NCBI GenBank assembly: GCA_946628865.1
Contig: CAMOXE010000151.1
Location: forward strand, 1-13,659
DNA from: an uncultured Clostridia bacterium
GTDB lineage: Bacteria > Bacillota > Clostridia > Christensenellales > Borkfalkiaceae
Direction: 5' to 3'
DNA: 13,659 bases
Each line of letters begins with the position of its first letter. Position 1 is the stretch's first letter. The notes under the pieces are model-generated. The model was not told where the DNA came from. It saw only the letters and a list, made by a program, of their open reading frames with translations, and did not search any database. Both the position numbers and the translations under genes were made by a program. Of the stretch, positions 1 through 6,890 are shown in pieces.

Positions 1-798
1 CATGACGTAGCCCGCGTCGCAAGACCACATAAGCGCAACGGCAACTTTGCTGCTTTTAGCCGCCATCTTGAACTTGACGTCGTCTACGTCCCAGATAGTC
101 CCTTCCTTAATCGCGTTCAGAGTGGCTTTCGCTTTACTTATCGTCTCCGCGGTCGTGTCCTCGAAAATGCTTTGAACTTTCGCTTTCTTTTCGTTTCCGG
201 AAAGAGCGTTTAACGCCTCTCTTTCGTTATATAAGCACGCCGCAACGTAAGTGTCGCGAATAGAATCTTTTATCGAACGATGGTCTTTAAATTCATCGCC
301 GAAAAGCGCCGTCCAACTGTCGATCTGTTTGCCGGTTTTGGTTATATCGTAAACCAAGCCCAAAGTTCCGTACATATATGGAACGGTATACTTCAGTTCG
401 GGGTCGAATTCGCGGGAAGTTTCGAGATATTCCTCTTTGAAAAGTCCGTTTTTCTCGACGTCGATCACGGTTTTATCAACGGGGAGGAGCAGGTCTTTTT
501 TTATGAGATATTCCACCATATAGTCGCTCGGAACTAACAAATCGTAATCGGATTTGTTCTTTTCGACGGCTTTTTGAATATCTTCGACGGCGTCGAAATT
601 TTTGACGGATACTGTAACGGTTTTTCCCGTTTCCGCTTTATACCACTTTGAAAACTCTTCGAAGATATCTTCGTCGATGTATTCGCCGGGCATGTAGAGT
701 TTCAACTGCTCGTCGCGGTTTTCGCCGCATGAAGTTAAAGCGGCAACTGCGCCCGTTGATATTGCAACGGTCAAAAGGGTGCTGATAAGTCTTTTCAT
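1..798 (-). CDS. potD: PotD-like spermidine/putrescine-binding lipoprotein (3' end beyond window)
   Basis: Extracellular substrate-binding subunit of the polyamine ABC importer encoded by the genes upstream; it captures polyamine outside the membrane and delivers it to PotB/PotC. The frame is open from ATG at 798 down to base 1, giving 266 codons without a stop, so the C-terminus is missing. Residues 1-24 form a lipoprotein signal (MKRLISTLLTV... ending LTSC), with the lipidated Cys at 24. The mature part starts with LKLYMPGEYID and contains YDLLVPSDYMVEYLI and YMYGTLGLVYDITK, the pattern of PotD/PotF-type periplasmic-binding proteins. The start overlaps the potC stop (ATGA, 4 nt), and AGGAG lies 7 nt upstream, so translation is coupled to potC. 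The substrate is inferred from the operon; a related cation or opine-type substrate is possible. Confidence 0.88.
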   Translation of the reverse strand, partial: MKRLISTLLTVAISTGAVAALTSCGENRDEQLKLYMPGEYIDEDIFEEFSKWYKAETGKTVTVSVKNFDAVEDIQKAVEKNKSDYDLLVPSDYMVEYLIKKDLLLPVDKTVIDVEKNGLFKEEYLETSREFDPELKYTVPYMYGTLGLVYDITKTGKQIDSWTALFGDEFKDHRSIKDSIRDTYVAACLYNEREALNALSGNEKKAKVQSIFEDTTAETISKAKATLNAIKEGTIWDVDDVKFKMAAKSSKVAVALMWSCDAGYVM

Positions 799-1634
799 TT
801 TTTGTCTCCTTTGCTGTTTTTTGCGTTTTTATTTTTTATGATATTATAAACTATCAACGAAATCAATACTACGGCGAATATAAGCGTGGACAGCGCGCGT
901 ATCTCGCTCGGAAGTTTTTTCCTTATTCCCGAGTACACGAAAGTGGAAATGGTTTCTATGTCCGCGCCGATCGAGTTTATGTTCGTTATAACGAAATCGT
1001 CGAGCGAAAGCGTAAACGCAAGCGCAAATCCCGAAACCATCGCTCCGGCGAGTTGCGGGAGCATCACGGTGAATAAACTTCGCATAGGTCCGGCGCCCAA
1101 GTCCAGGCTCGCCTCTAATGTGTTTGGGTTTAACTGTTTAAGTCTCGGGCTTACCGTTAAAATGACGTAGGGGGTAGTAATTACCGTATGCGCGATTATA
1201 AGCCAGGTTATACTGAAATTGACGGGTAAAAGCAGAGTGTCGCGAAGGAACAGCATTAACAGAAAAAATCCCATCGCGGTAACGATTTCTGCGTTTACGA
1301 TCGTTATTTGCGACGACGCGTCTATTATCGCCCGCGATTTTTTGCGCATGTAATGTATACCTATCGACGCCGTTGTTCCGAGAAGAGTCGCGAGCGTCGC
1401 CGATATTATTCCGATAACGAGAGTATTCCGCGTAGCCGACAGGAGTTTCTCGTTTTCAAAGAGTTTCCCGTAAAGACTTAGCGTAAACGTTCCGAATTCG
1501 TCGCCGATAGAACGCGCCGGGCTGAACGAATACGCAACTATCATTATAAGCGGAAGATATATCGCCGCAAGCACGATGATAAGTACCAGCCATTTGACTA
1601 TTAAAGCGACTATCGAAGAAGGCTTTTTATTCAT
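795..1634 (-). CDS. potC: Polyamine ABC transporter permease PotC
   Basis: One of the two membrane permease subunits of the spermidine/putrescine importer; it pairs with PotB to form the channel and docks on PotA. It is 279 residues, a typical length, with about six hydrophobic segments; the first spans roughly residues 8-36 (IVALIVKWLVLIIVLAAIYL). The cytoplasmic EAA loop that contacts the ATPase reads EASLDLGAGPMRSLF at about 174-188, followed by the PotC-like LSLDDFVIT at about 209-217. An AGGAGG site (1643-1648, read on the minus strand) lies 8 nt before the ATG. The start overlaps the potB stop by 8 nt and the end overlaps the potD start by 4 nt, indicating one translationally coupled message. 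Confidence 0.93.
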   Translation of the reverse strand: MNKKPSSIVALIVKWLVLIIVLAAIYLPLIMIVAYSFSPARSIGDEFGTFTLSLYGKLFENEKLLSATRNTLVIGIISATLATLLGTTASIGIHYMRKKSRAIIDASSQITIVNAEIVTAMGFFLLMLFLRDTLLLPVNFSITWLIIAHTVITTPYVILTVSPRLKQLNPNTLEASLDLGAGPMRSLFTVMLPQLAGAMVSGFALAFTLSLDDFVITNINSIGADIETISTFVYSGIRKKLPSEIRALSTLIFAVVLISLIVYNIIKNKNAKNSKGDKK

Positions 1635-2430
1635 CTTTCTTGCCTCCTTTTATCGGTTTTGAAGTTTTACCTGATAGCGCCGAGCCGATGAGCATGACCG
1701 CTATAACTATTACGAGCAGTACGAACGACAGCGCCGAGCCGTAACCGTAAGAGTCCTGCTCGAAGAGCGTAGCGATCTTTGCGCCGATAACGCTCGTGTT
1801 CATATCGCCCATCGCCATGGTTATGGAGTAGGAACTGAATATCGGCATAAACATCATGCTTATTCCGCTTATAATTCCCGGGAGCGAAAGCGGCAGGGTA
1901 ACTTTTAAAAAGGTTTTAACGCCGTTTGCGCCGAGGTCCAACGAGGCCTCGTTATAACTTTTATCCATATTTGACAAAACGGTGTAAATCGGCAGCAGCA
2001 TATACGGAAAGAAATCGTATACCATACCTATTACCGCCGCGCCGTAACTTTGACCTATCCCGATCATTTGTAGCATCGATTTAAGCGCGAAGATACGGAG
2101 CATGAAGTTTATCCACATGGGTATGATAAACAAAAGCGAAAGTATAGCTATTTTGTTGAACGGCGAACTCGCCAGAATATATGCGACGGGGTAGGCGATA
2201 ACGAGACATATCGCCGTCGATAAAGCCGCTATACCCACGGTCTTAAACAGTTGATTTACGTTTTCGGGGTTGGAAAACACGTCTATAAAATTATTGAAAG
2301 TAAACGAGCCGTCCTCTCCGATAAGCGAATATATAAGTACTAAAATAAGCGGCACTATGACGAATACTATCGTTACGCCGACGTAGGGAAAGGCGAACGC
2401 GGTAGGGCGAAAAGTCTTTGCTTTTTTCAT
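1627..2430 (-). CDS. potB: Polyamine ABC transporter permease PotB
   Basis: First membrane permease subunit of the polyamine importer, partner of PotC. It is 267 residues with hydrophobic segments near 13-35, 64-88, 94-112, 130-152, 185-200 and 231-252. The EAA loop is EASLDLGANGVKTFLKVTLP at about 161-180, matching the corresponding loop of PotC as expected for a heterodimer that contacts one ATPase dimer. The ATG follows the potA stop without any gap (TAAATG), and a GGAGG site lies inside the last potA codons, 8 nt from the ATG, so synthesis is coupled to potA. Confidence 0.93.
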   Translation of the reverse strand: MKKAKTFRPTAFAFPYVGVTIVFVIVPLILVLIYSLIGEDGSFTFNNFIDVFSNPENVNQLFKTVGIAALSTAICLVIAYPVAYILASSPFNKIAILSLLFIIPMWINFMLRIFALKSMLQMIGIGQSYGAAVIGMVYDFFPYMLLPIYTVLSNMDKSYNEASLDLGANGVKTFLKVTLPLSLPGIISGISMMFMPIFSSYSITMAMGDMNTSVIGAKIATLFEQDSYGYGSALSFVLLVIVIAVMLIGSALSGKTSKPIKGGKKDE

Positions 2431-3894
2431 TTAGTCCGCCTCCGAGTCGGTTATCGGCTCATTTTCGGCGTCGTCGATTTTTTCGACTATGATTTTTTCC
2501 GGTATCAGATTAATGCCCACGCGGTCGTTTATATTCCACTCGTAGGGAGTATCGACTAAAAAGTCCTCGCCCCTGTCGGTTCTGAGTTGTACTTGATAAT
2601 AAGTGCCTTTGTAGACGCTTTGCTTTACCTTTGCGCCGATAACGCCGTCGTTTTCATCGTCTAAAATCTCAACCGCGTCGAACGGAACTTTTACTATTAC
2701 TTCATCGCCCTTTTCAAGCGTTTCATCCGCATTATTAAATTTAAACGAACCGCCGCAAAGCCAAACCGTTTCTTCGTCCTCGACCTCGCCGACGAAAGAG
2801 TTGATCGTGCGAATCTTCCGCATTATATGTATACTGCTTGGCGAAACGCCGAGAACGACTTTTGTTCCCAAATTGAAATTCGAGGTGTTTTGCACTGTAA
2901 ATTCGTAAGAGTCGGCAAGTACGATCATTTCGTAATAAGTGCCTTTAAAGACTGAAGATATGACTTCGCCTTTGAACTGCCCCTCGCCGCCGACGGAAAT
3001 CGCTATATCTTCCGGGCGAATTACTATATCGACTTGTTCGTTTTTGTGAAAGCCGCCGTCCATACACGGAAGTGAAACTCCGAGGAATTTCACGAGTCTA
3101 TCTTTAAGCATCGTCCCCGACAATATATTACTTTCGCCTATAAAGTTGGCTACGAAAGCGTTTTTCGGTTCGTCGTAAATCTCTTTCGGAGTGTCTATTT
3201 GCTGAATTTGTCCGTCGTTTATGACGACTACCGTATCGCTCATCGTAAGCGCTTCTTCCTGGTCGTGAGTGACGTAAATGAACGTGATTCCGAGTTCTCT
3301 GTGCATGCGTTTCAACTCGATCTGCATTTCCTTACGCATTTTAAGGTCCAACGCTCCGAGCGGTTCGTCCAGGAGAAGTACTTTCGGCTCGCAAACGAGC
3401 GCGCGAGCGATCGCGATACGCTGTTGCTGTCCGCCGGAGAGCGAATTGACGTTCCTGTAACCGTAGTCCTCGAGGTCTACCATCTTGAGCGCGCGGTTGA
3501 CCTTTTCGGCTATTTCTTCTTTCGTAAAATGCCTGTAAATAGTCTTGCCGTTCTTTTCGCTTGCGGGAATCTTTTTAAGTTTCAGCCCGAACGCGATATT
3601 GTTGAACACGTTTAGGTGCGGGAAAAGCGCGTATTTTTGGAAAACCGTGTTTACGGGACGTCTGTAGGGCGGAATTGCCGTAATATCTTCGCCGCCTATC
3701 AGTATCCTACCCTTAGTCGGGGTCTCGAACCCCGCAATCATTCTTAGGACTGTGGTCTTGCCGCAACCGGACGGACCGAGCAGGGTAACGAATTCGCCTT
3801 TTCTGATGTAAAGCGAAAGGTTTTTTACGACCGGTTTATCGCCGAAACTCTTTTCAACGCCGATTAGTTCTATGATTTTTTCTTCAGTGTCCAT
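2431..3894 (-). CDS. potA: Polyamine ABC transporter ATPase PotA, long form with duplicated C-terminal TOBE-like unit
   Basis: Cytoplasmic ATPase that powers polyamine import. Residues 1-245 form the nucleotide-binding domain: Walker A GPSGCGKTT (40-48), Q-loop VFQKYALFPHL (Q86), ABC signature LSGGQQQR (152-159), Walker B LLLDEP (173-178) and H-loop His210. An insert around 108-125 (KKIPASEKNGKTIY) lies between the Q-loop and the signature. The C-terminal part is unusually long: the protein has 487 residues where about 350-380 is usual for PotA. A first TOBE-type unit contains VIRPEDIAIS (291-300) and VFKGTYY (315-321); a second stretch repeats VYKGTYY (427-433). Start ATG at 3894, with AAGGAG 6 nt upstream overlapping the stop of the regulator gene. 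It is co-transcribed with the genes on both sides. Confidence 0.94.
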   Translation of the reverse strand: MDTEEKIIELIGVEKSFGDKPVVKNLSLYIRKGEFVTLLGPSGCGKTTVLRMIAGFETPTKGRILIGGEDITAIPPYRRPVNTVFQKYALFPHLNVFNNIAFGLKLKKIPASEKNGKTIYRHFTKEEIAEKVNRALKMVDLEDYGYRNVNSLSGGQQQRIAIARALVCEPKVLLLDEPLGALDLKMRKEMQIELKRMHRELGITFIYVTHDQEEALTMSDTVVVINDGQIQQIDTPKEIYDEPKNAFVANFIGESNILSGTMLKDRLVKFLGVSLPCMDGGFHKNEQVDIVIRPEDIAISVGGEGQFKGEVISSVFKGTYYEMIVLADSYEFTVQNTSNFNLGTKVVLGVSPSSIHIMRKIRTINSFVGEVEDEETVWLCGGSFKFNNADETLEKGDEVIVKVPFDAVEILDDENDGVIGAKVKQSVYKGTYYQVQLRTDRGEDFLVDTPYEWNINDRVGINLIPEKIIVEKIDDAENEPITDSEAD

Positions 3895-3904
3895 ATTTCG
3901 CTCC

Positions 3905-4438
3905 TTAAAACGTCGGCGGAGTGCTTATCCATAAGAATTTAGCCACTCTGTCGGTAGGGTTTTCTATGTAATGCGCTTTAGACGACGAATAATAGAAACT
4001 TTCGCCCTTGTTGCATCTGTATTTTTTGTTCCCGATATGAATAACTATCGAGCCGGTTAAAACGTAGCCGAACTCTTCGCCTTCGTGGGGGATGTCCGCC
4101 TCCGTCTTTTTGGTCGGCATAAGTTCCGTAAGGATAGGTTCGAGCATATTTTTCTGAGAGTTGTTCACCAGCCACGTTATTTTGAACGCGCCCGCGTCTT
4201 TCTCGAAAAAGTCGCTCTCTTTGAATACGATTTGCTCTTCTTCCTCGTCGGCGAAAAAGTCCTTGAGCGTAGTGCCGAGCGCGGACAAAATATCGATTAA
4301 CGTTGCTATAGACGGACTTGTCAGGTCGTTTTCGAGTTGACTGATATATCCTTTCGTCAGTTCGCAACGGTCGGCAAGTTCTTCTTGCGTCAGATCGTTT
4401 TGCAACCTGAGTTCTTTTATTTTGTTGCCGAGTTCCAT
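3905..4438 (-). CDS. XRE-family regulator with C-terminal cupin domain (PuuR-like), likely controls the pot operon
   Basis: DNA-binding regulator of 177 residues. Residues 5-60 form a HTH_3/XRE domain (LTQEELADRCELTKGYISQLE). Residues 110-175 form a small cupin barrel (HEGEEFGYVLTGSIVIHIG, then KGESFYYSSSKAHYIENP), a likely ligand-sensing module. XRE-cupin proteins such as E. coli PuuR respond to putrescine; a polyamine or related ligand here is inferred from the downstream potABCD. The start is set at 4438 because AGGAGG (4445-4450) lies 6 nt before it; an in-frame ATG at 4456 would put that site inside the coding region. The stop overlaps the potA ribosome binding site, leaving a 10-nt gap, so it is the first gene of the operon. 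TAAAC-N5-GTTTA sites in its promoter suggest autoregulation. Confidence 0.88.
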   Translation of the reverse strand: MELGNKIKELRLQNDLTQEELADRCELTKGYISQLENDLTSPSIATLIDILSALGTTLKDFFADEEEEQIVFKESDFFEKDAGAFKITWLVNNSQKNMLEPILTELMPTKKTEADIPHEGEEFGYVLTGSIVIHIGNKKYRCNKGESFYYSSSKAHYIENPTDRVAKFLWISTPPTF

Positions 4439-4444
4439 ATCGCC

Positions 4445-4450
4445 CCTCCT
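4445..4450 (-). promoter_or_regulatory. Ribosome binding site of the XRE-cupin regulator
   Basis: AGGAGG on the minus strand, 6 nt before ATG 4438. It decides the start: the alternative ATG at 4456 lies upstream of this site and has none of its own. Confidence 0.8.
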
Positions 4451-4485
4451 TTTCAACTTCGTTTCGGGTAGCGGTTTAAAGATTT

Positions 4486-4531
4486 TAAACCCGAAGTTTA
4501 CAAGATTTAGAAATTATAAACCGAAAGTTTA
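4486..4531. promoter_or_regulatory. Pair of 15-bp operators, TAAAC-N5-GTTTA, 31 bp apart
   Basis: Two perfect inverted repeats with identical 5-bp arms and a 5-bp spacer: TAAACCCGAAGTTTA (4486-4500) and TAAACCGAAAGTTTA (4517-4531). Their centres are 31 bp apart, close to three helical turns, so both lie on the same face. A degenerate third copy (TAAACCGAACGACTTTA) starts at 4539. A longer palindrome, GGTTTAAAGATTTTAAACC (4473-4491), overlaps the first site. The most likely binder is the adjacent XRE-cupin protein, giving autoregulation of the pot operon. The sites could also affect the divergent deacetylase gene, whose start is about 117 bp away. Confidence 0.65.
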
Positions 4532-4541
4532 ATAAAACTAA
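4513..4541 (-). promoter_or_regulatory. Probable promoter of the XRE-pot operon
   Basis: Read on the minus strand, a perfect TATAAT lies at 4518-4513. About 17 bp upstream there is only a weak -35 (TTAGTT, 4541-4536). The operator at 4517-4531 occupies the space between the two boxes, which would suit repression. The untranslated leader would be about 70 nt. Confidence 0.5.
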
Positions 4542-4647
4542 ACCGAACGACTTTATTATTATATATATAAGCCGTAGCCTTGTCAATCGTTTTAAAGGCA
4601 TTTTTCAAAAAATATTTAAAAATTATTTAACTGCTCAAAATAGCGTT

Positions 4648-5367
4648 ATGAAAAAGATAATTTTTGCCGCGATCGCGGCTGTGACGGTTTTATTTTCAAG
4701 CCCCTCGAATGCGGTGTTTGCAAACGAAAGACTGCTCCCGATTTACAGGGTAGACAGGTCGGATAATTTAATTTCCATTTCGTTCGACTGCGCCTGGGGC
4801 GACGAGTACACTGACGAGTTGTTGTCCGTAATGGACGAATACGACGTAAAATGCACGTTTTTTGCGGTTGAATTCTGGACGAAGAAATATCCAGAGCGGA
4901 TAAAAGCCATCTCCGAGGCGGGGCATGAGATAGGCACGCACTCGGCAACGCATCCGCACATGAGTAAAATGAGCAAAGAAAAAATAGCCGAAGAACTAAA
5001 GAGTTCCGCGGCGGCGATAACCGAAATAACGGGTAAAAAGGTAGAATTGTTCCGCGCTCCGTTCGGCGAATACGATAACGAAGTGATTTCCGCGGCGAAA
5101 GAGTTGGGGCTTTTTACCGTGCAATGGGACGTTGACTCTCTCGACTGGAAGAACCTGTCGTCGCGCGAGATAGCGGATAGAATTATAAAGCGCACGAAAT
5201 CCGGCTCGATAATACTCTGCCACAACAACGGCTTGCACACCGCCGAAAGCCTGCCGCAAATTTTTTCCGCGCTTAAAGCAAAAGGCTTTAAATTCGTGCC
5301 TATAGGCGAACTTATTTATAAAACAGACTATAAAATTCTACCCGACGGGACCCAATCAAATAATTGA
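4648..5367 (+). CDS. Secreted polysaccharide deacetylase, PdaB-like (CE4/NodB fold)
   Basis: Predicted metal-dependent deacetylase of N-acetylated glycans such as peptidoglycan. Residues 1-25 are a signal peptide (cleavage likely after AVFA). The NodB-type core shows motif 1 SFDCAWGDE (45-53, catalytic-base position D47), motif 2 GTHSATH with metal-binding H98 and H102, motif 3 RAPFGEYD (R136), motif 4 WDVDSLDW (160-167) and motif 5 ILCHN (H192). The FDCAWGDE form, in place of TFDDGP, is characteristic of the PdaB/YlxY-type branch that in Bacillus acts on spore cortex; a sporulation role here is inference. Length 239 residues is normal for this branch. No Shine-Dalgarno sequence is visible before the ATG. 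The stop codon lies inside the -35 box of the mnmA promoter. Divergent from the pot operon. Confidence 0.85.
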   Translation: MKKIIFAAIAAVTVLFSSPSNAVFANERLLPIYRVDRSDNLISISFDCAWGDEYTDELLSVMDEYDVKCTFFAVEFWTKKYPERIKAISEAGHEIGTHSATHPHMSKMSKEKIAEELKSSAAAITEITGKKVELFRAPFGEYDNEVISAAKELGLFTVQWDVDSLDWKNLSSREIADRIIKRTKSGSIILCHNNGLHTAESLPQIFSALKAKGFKFVPIGELIYKTDYKILPDGTQSNN

Positions 5368-5392
5368 CTTAAACTCGGCGATGTGATATAAT
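5364..5392 (+). promoter_or_regulatory. Near-consensus sigma-A promoter of mnmA, likely giving a leaderless mRNA
   Basis: TTGACT (5364-5369), 17-bp spacer, TATAAT (5387-5392), with a TG extended -10 (5384-5385). Transcription would begin about 7-10 nt after the -10, at 5399-5402, so the message would start at or just before the mnmA ATG (5402). No ribosome binding site fits in the 9 nt between the box and the ATG. The -35 overlaps the preceding gene's stop codon. Confidence 0.75.
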
Positions 5393-5401
5393 AACCCCGC
5401 A

Positions 5402-6478
5402 ATGAAGAAAACGGTGGTCGTTGGAATGAGCGGCGGGGTATACAATTCTGTCGCGGCTCTGCTACTTAAAGAACAAGGGTACAACGTAATAGGTCTTTTC
5501 ATGAAGAATTGGGAGGGCGACGACGAGGACGGATGTTGCACGGCGGACGACGATTATTCGGACGTCAGAAGAGTCTGCGACAAAATAGGAATACCCTATT
5601 ACTCCGTCAATTTCGCCAAAGAATATATGGACAGGGTGTTCAAGTATTTTTTGGACGAATATTCCAAAGGCAGAACTCCCAACCCGGACGTGCTGTGCAA
5701 CCGCGAGATAAAATTCGGACCGTTTAAAAAATACGCCGAAGAACTCGGCGCGGACTATATCGCCACGGGACATTACTGCGGAATCCGCCACGACGGCGAA
5801 ACGCATTATCTTTTAAAGGCGAAAGACCAAAACAAGGACCAGACCTACTTTTTAAATCAACTGTCGCAAGAGCAACTCAAAAACGTTTTGTTTCCTCTTA
5901 AAGATCTCGTAAAGCCGGAGATAAGAAAGATAGCGGAAGAAAACGGGCTTTCTACCGCCGAGAAAAAGGACAGTACGGGTATCTGCTTTATAGGCGAGCG
6001 GAAGTTCAGACAGTTTTTAATGAATTATCTGCCCGCAAAAGAGGGAGATATAAAGACCTACGACGGCAGGACTCTCGGCAAGCATTACGGGCTTATGTAT
6101 TACACGATAGGACAGCGCAAAGGCTTAGACGTCGGCGGACAGAAAAACGACGCGGGGCGGTGGTTTGTTGTCGAAAAAGATATGAAAAATAACGTGTTAT
6201 ACGTCGCTCACGGCGAAGAAGAGCGACTGTATTCAAATGGCTTGGTGCTGTATAGTTGCAATTGGATACCGCGAAAGCCCGAGGCGGAAGAGTTTAAGTG
6301 TAAAGCGAAATTCCGCTATCGTCAAGACGAACAGGGCGTAACGGTAAGGATAGAGAAAGACAGGACGGTAGTGACTTTTGACGAGCGCCAGCGCGCGATA
6401 ACGGTAGGGCAATACGCGGTATTTTACGACGAAGAGAAGTGTCTCGGCGGCGGAGTTATAGAAGAGGTTATATTTTAA
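5402..6478 (+). CDS. mnmA: tRNA-specific 2-thiouridylase MnmA, with altered PP-loop
   Basis: Cytoplasmic enzyme that adenylates U34 of tRNAs for Glu, Gln and Lys and replaces the O2 with sulfur, accepting persulfide from a cysteine desulfurase relay. It is 358 residues, normal for the family. Recognisable blocks: FMKNWEGDDEDGCCTA (33-48), GRTPNPDVLCNREIKF with catalytic Cys99, ADYIATGHY (117-125), KDQTYFLNQLS (145-155), KKDSTGICFIGERKFR with the second catalytic Cys195, YYTIGQRKGL, and a C-terminal beta-barrel ending CLGGGVIEE. The N-terminal ATP-binding loop, normally GMSGGVDSSVAA, here reads GMSGGVYNSVAA: Asp to Tyr at 14 and Ser to Asn at 15. Everything else looks intact, so the family is certain while activity is uncertain. 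It follows the deacetylase gene by 34 nt but has its own strong promoter and lacks a Shine-Dalgarno site. Confidence 0.95.
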   Translation: MKKTVVVGMSGGVYNSVAALLLKEQGYNVIGLFMKNWEGDDEDGCCTADDDYSDVRRVCDKIGIPYYSVNFAKEYMDRVFKYFLDEYSKGRTPNPDVLCNREIKFGPFKKYAEELGADYIATGHYCGIRHDGETHYLLKAKDQNKDQTYFLNQLSQEQLKNVLFPLKDLVKPEIRKIAEENGLSTAEKKDSTGICFIGERKFRQFLMNYLPAKEGDIKTYDGRTLGKHYGLMYYTIGQRKGLDVGGQKNDAGRWFVVEKDMKNNVLYVAHGEEERLYSNGLVLYSCNWIPRKPEAEEFKCKAKFRYRQDEQGVTVRIEKDRTVVTFDERQRAITVGQYAVFYDEEKCLGGGVIEEVIF

Positions 6479-6517
6479 AGGGGATATCTTGCAAAAGCGA
6501 GGTATCCTTTAACAATG

Positions 6518-6555
6518 AAAAAACAGCCTATAAGTTGATTATCGGCTGTTTTTTT
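6518..6555. terminator. Bidirectional intrinsic terminator between mnmA and the XRE gene
   Basis: Stem AACAGCC (6522-6528) pairs with GGCTGTT (6544-6550), continued by ATAA/TTAT inside. It is flanked by an A-run (6518-6523) and a T-run (6549-6555), so it can stop transcription from both sides. The stop codon of the minus-strand XRE gene (6539-6541) lies within the hairpin. A second hairpin directly after mnmA, GGATATCTTGC (6482-6492) with GCGAGGTATCC (6497-6507), two G-U pairs and a 4-nt loop, has only a short T-run and may help. Confidence 0.8.
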
Positions 6556-6877
6556 GATATTTAACGAGCAGGTTCAAAGTGCTTAAAACGTGTTTTTTCA
6601 TATCGTCCGGCAGTTTTTTATAGTCTGATAGGGCGAGCGATTCCTCGTCGTTTGCGGCGGAGTATTGCGGCAGATAAAAATCGTCGGTTTTACCGACCAA
6701 ATAGTCGATAGAGCAATCGAATATCTCCGAAAGTTTAACGAGTGTATCTATATTAGGCTCGGAACGACCTTTTTCGTATTCGCAAATACTGTTTTTTGAA
6801 AGCATAAGCATATCGGCAAGTTCTTTTTGCGTCAAATTTTTTTCTTTTCTCAATTCTTTCAATCTGTCTGTAAACAT
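6539..6877 (-). CDS. Small XRE-family repressor, divergent from the MACPF lipoprotein
   Basis: 112-residue DNA-binding protein of the phage Cro/CI-like HTH_3 family. Residues 5-62 contain the helix-turn-helix (LTQKELADMLMLSKNSICEYE, then KGRSEPNIDTLVKLSEIFDCSIDYLVG). Residues 63-80 are a linker and 86-107 a helical tail (DYKKLPDDMKKHVLSTLNLL) that may dimerise. ATG 6877 is chosen because the upstream in-frame codon at 6895 is TTG and begins inside a probable operator. No Shine-Dalgarno site is visible; TATATT (6889-6884) lies 6 nt from the ATG, so this message too may be leaderless, although no -35 is clear. It shares a 134-bp intergenic region with the lipoprotein gene, which carries four repeated inverted repeats it probably binds, repressing the lipoprotein and perhaps itself. 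Target and inducer are inferred. Confidence 0.85.
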   Translation of the reverse strand: MFTDRLKELRKEKNLTQKELADMLMLSKNSICEYEKGRSEPNIDTLVKLSEIFDCSIDYLVGKTDDFYLPQYSAANDEESLALSDYKKLPDDMKKHVLSTLNLLVKYQKNSR

Positions 6878-6890
6878 ATCATTAATATAA

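Noticed and set aside
3199..3615. 138-codon plus-strand reading frame
   Set aside because: Lies wholly inside potA on the other strand, has no ribosome site and no family resemblance; it is a shadow of a conserved gene.
4439..4456. Upstream ATG at 4456 for the XRE-cupin gene
   Set aside because: The AGGAGG site lies between this ATG and the one at 4438, so it serves the latter.
4532..4647. Plus-strand promoter for the deacetylase gene
   Set aside because: TTGTCA (4580-4585) has no -10 at the right distance, and the AT-rich stretch gives only weak matches; no promoter could be supported.
4743..5240. 165-codon minus-strand reading frame
   Set aside because: Antisense to the deacetylase, whose motifs are all conserved in the plus frame; no start signal.
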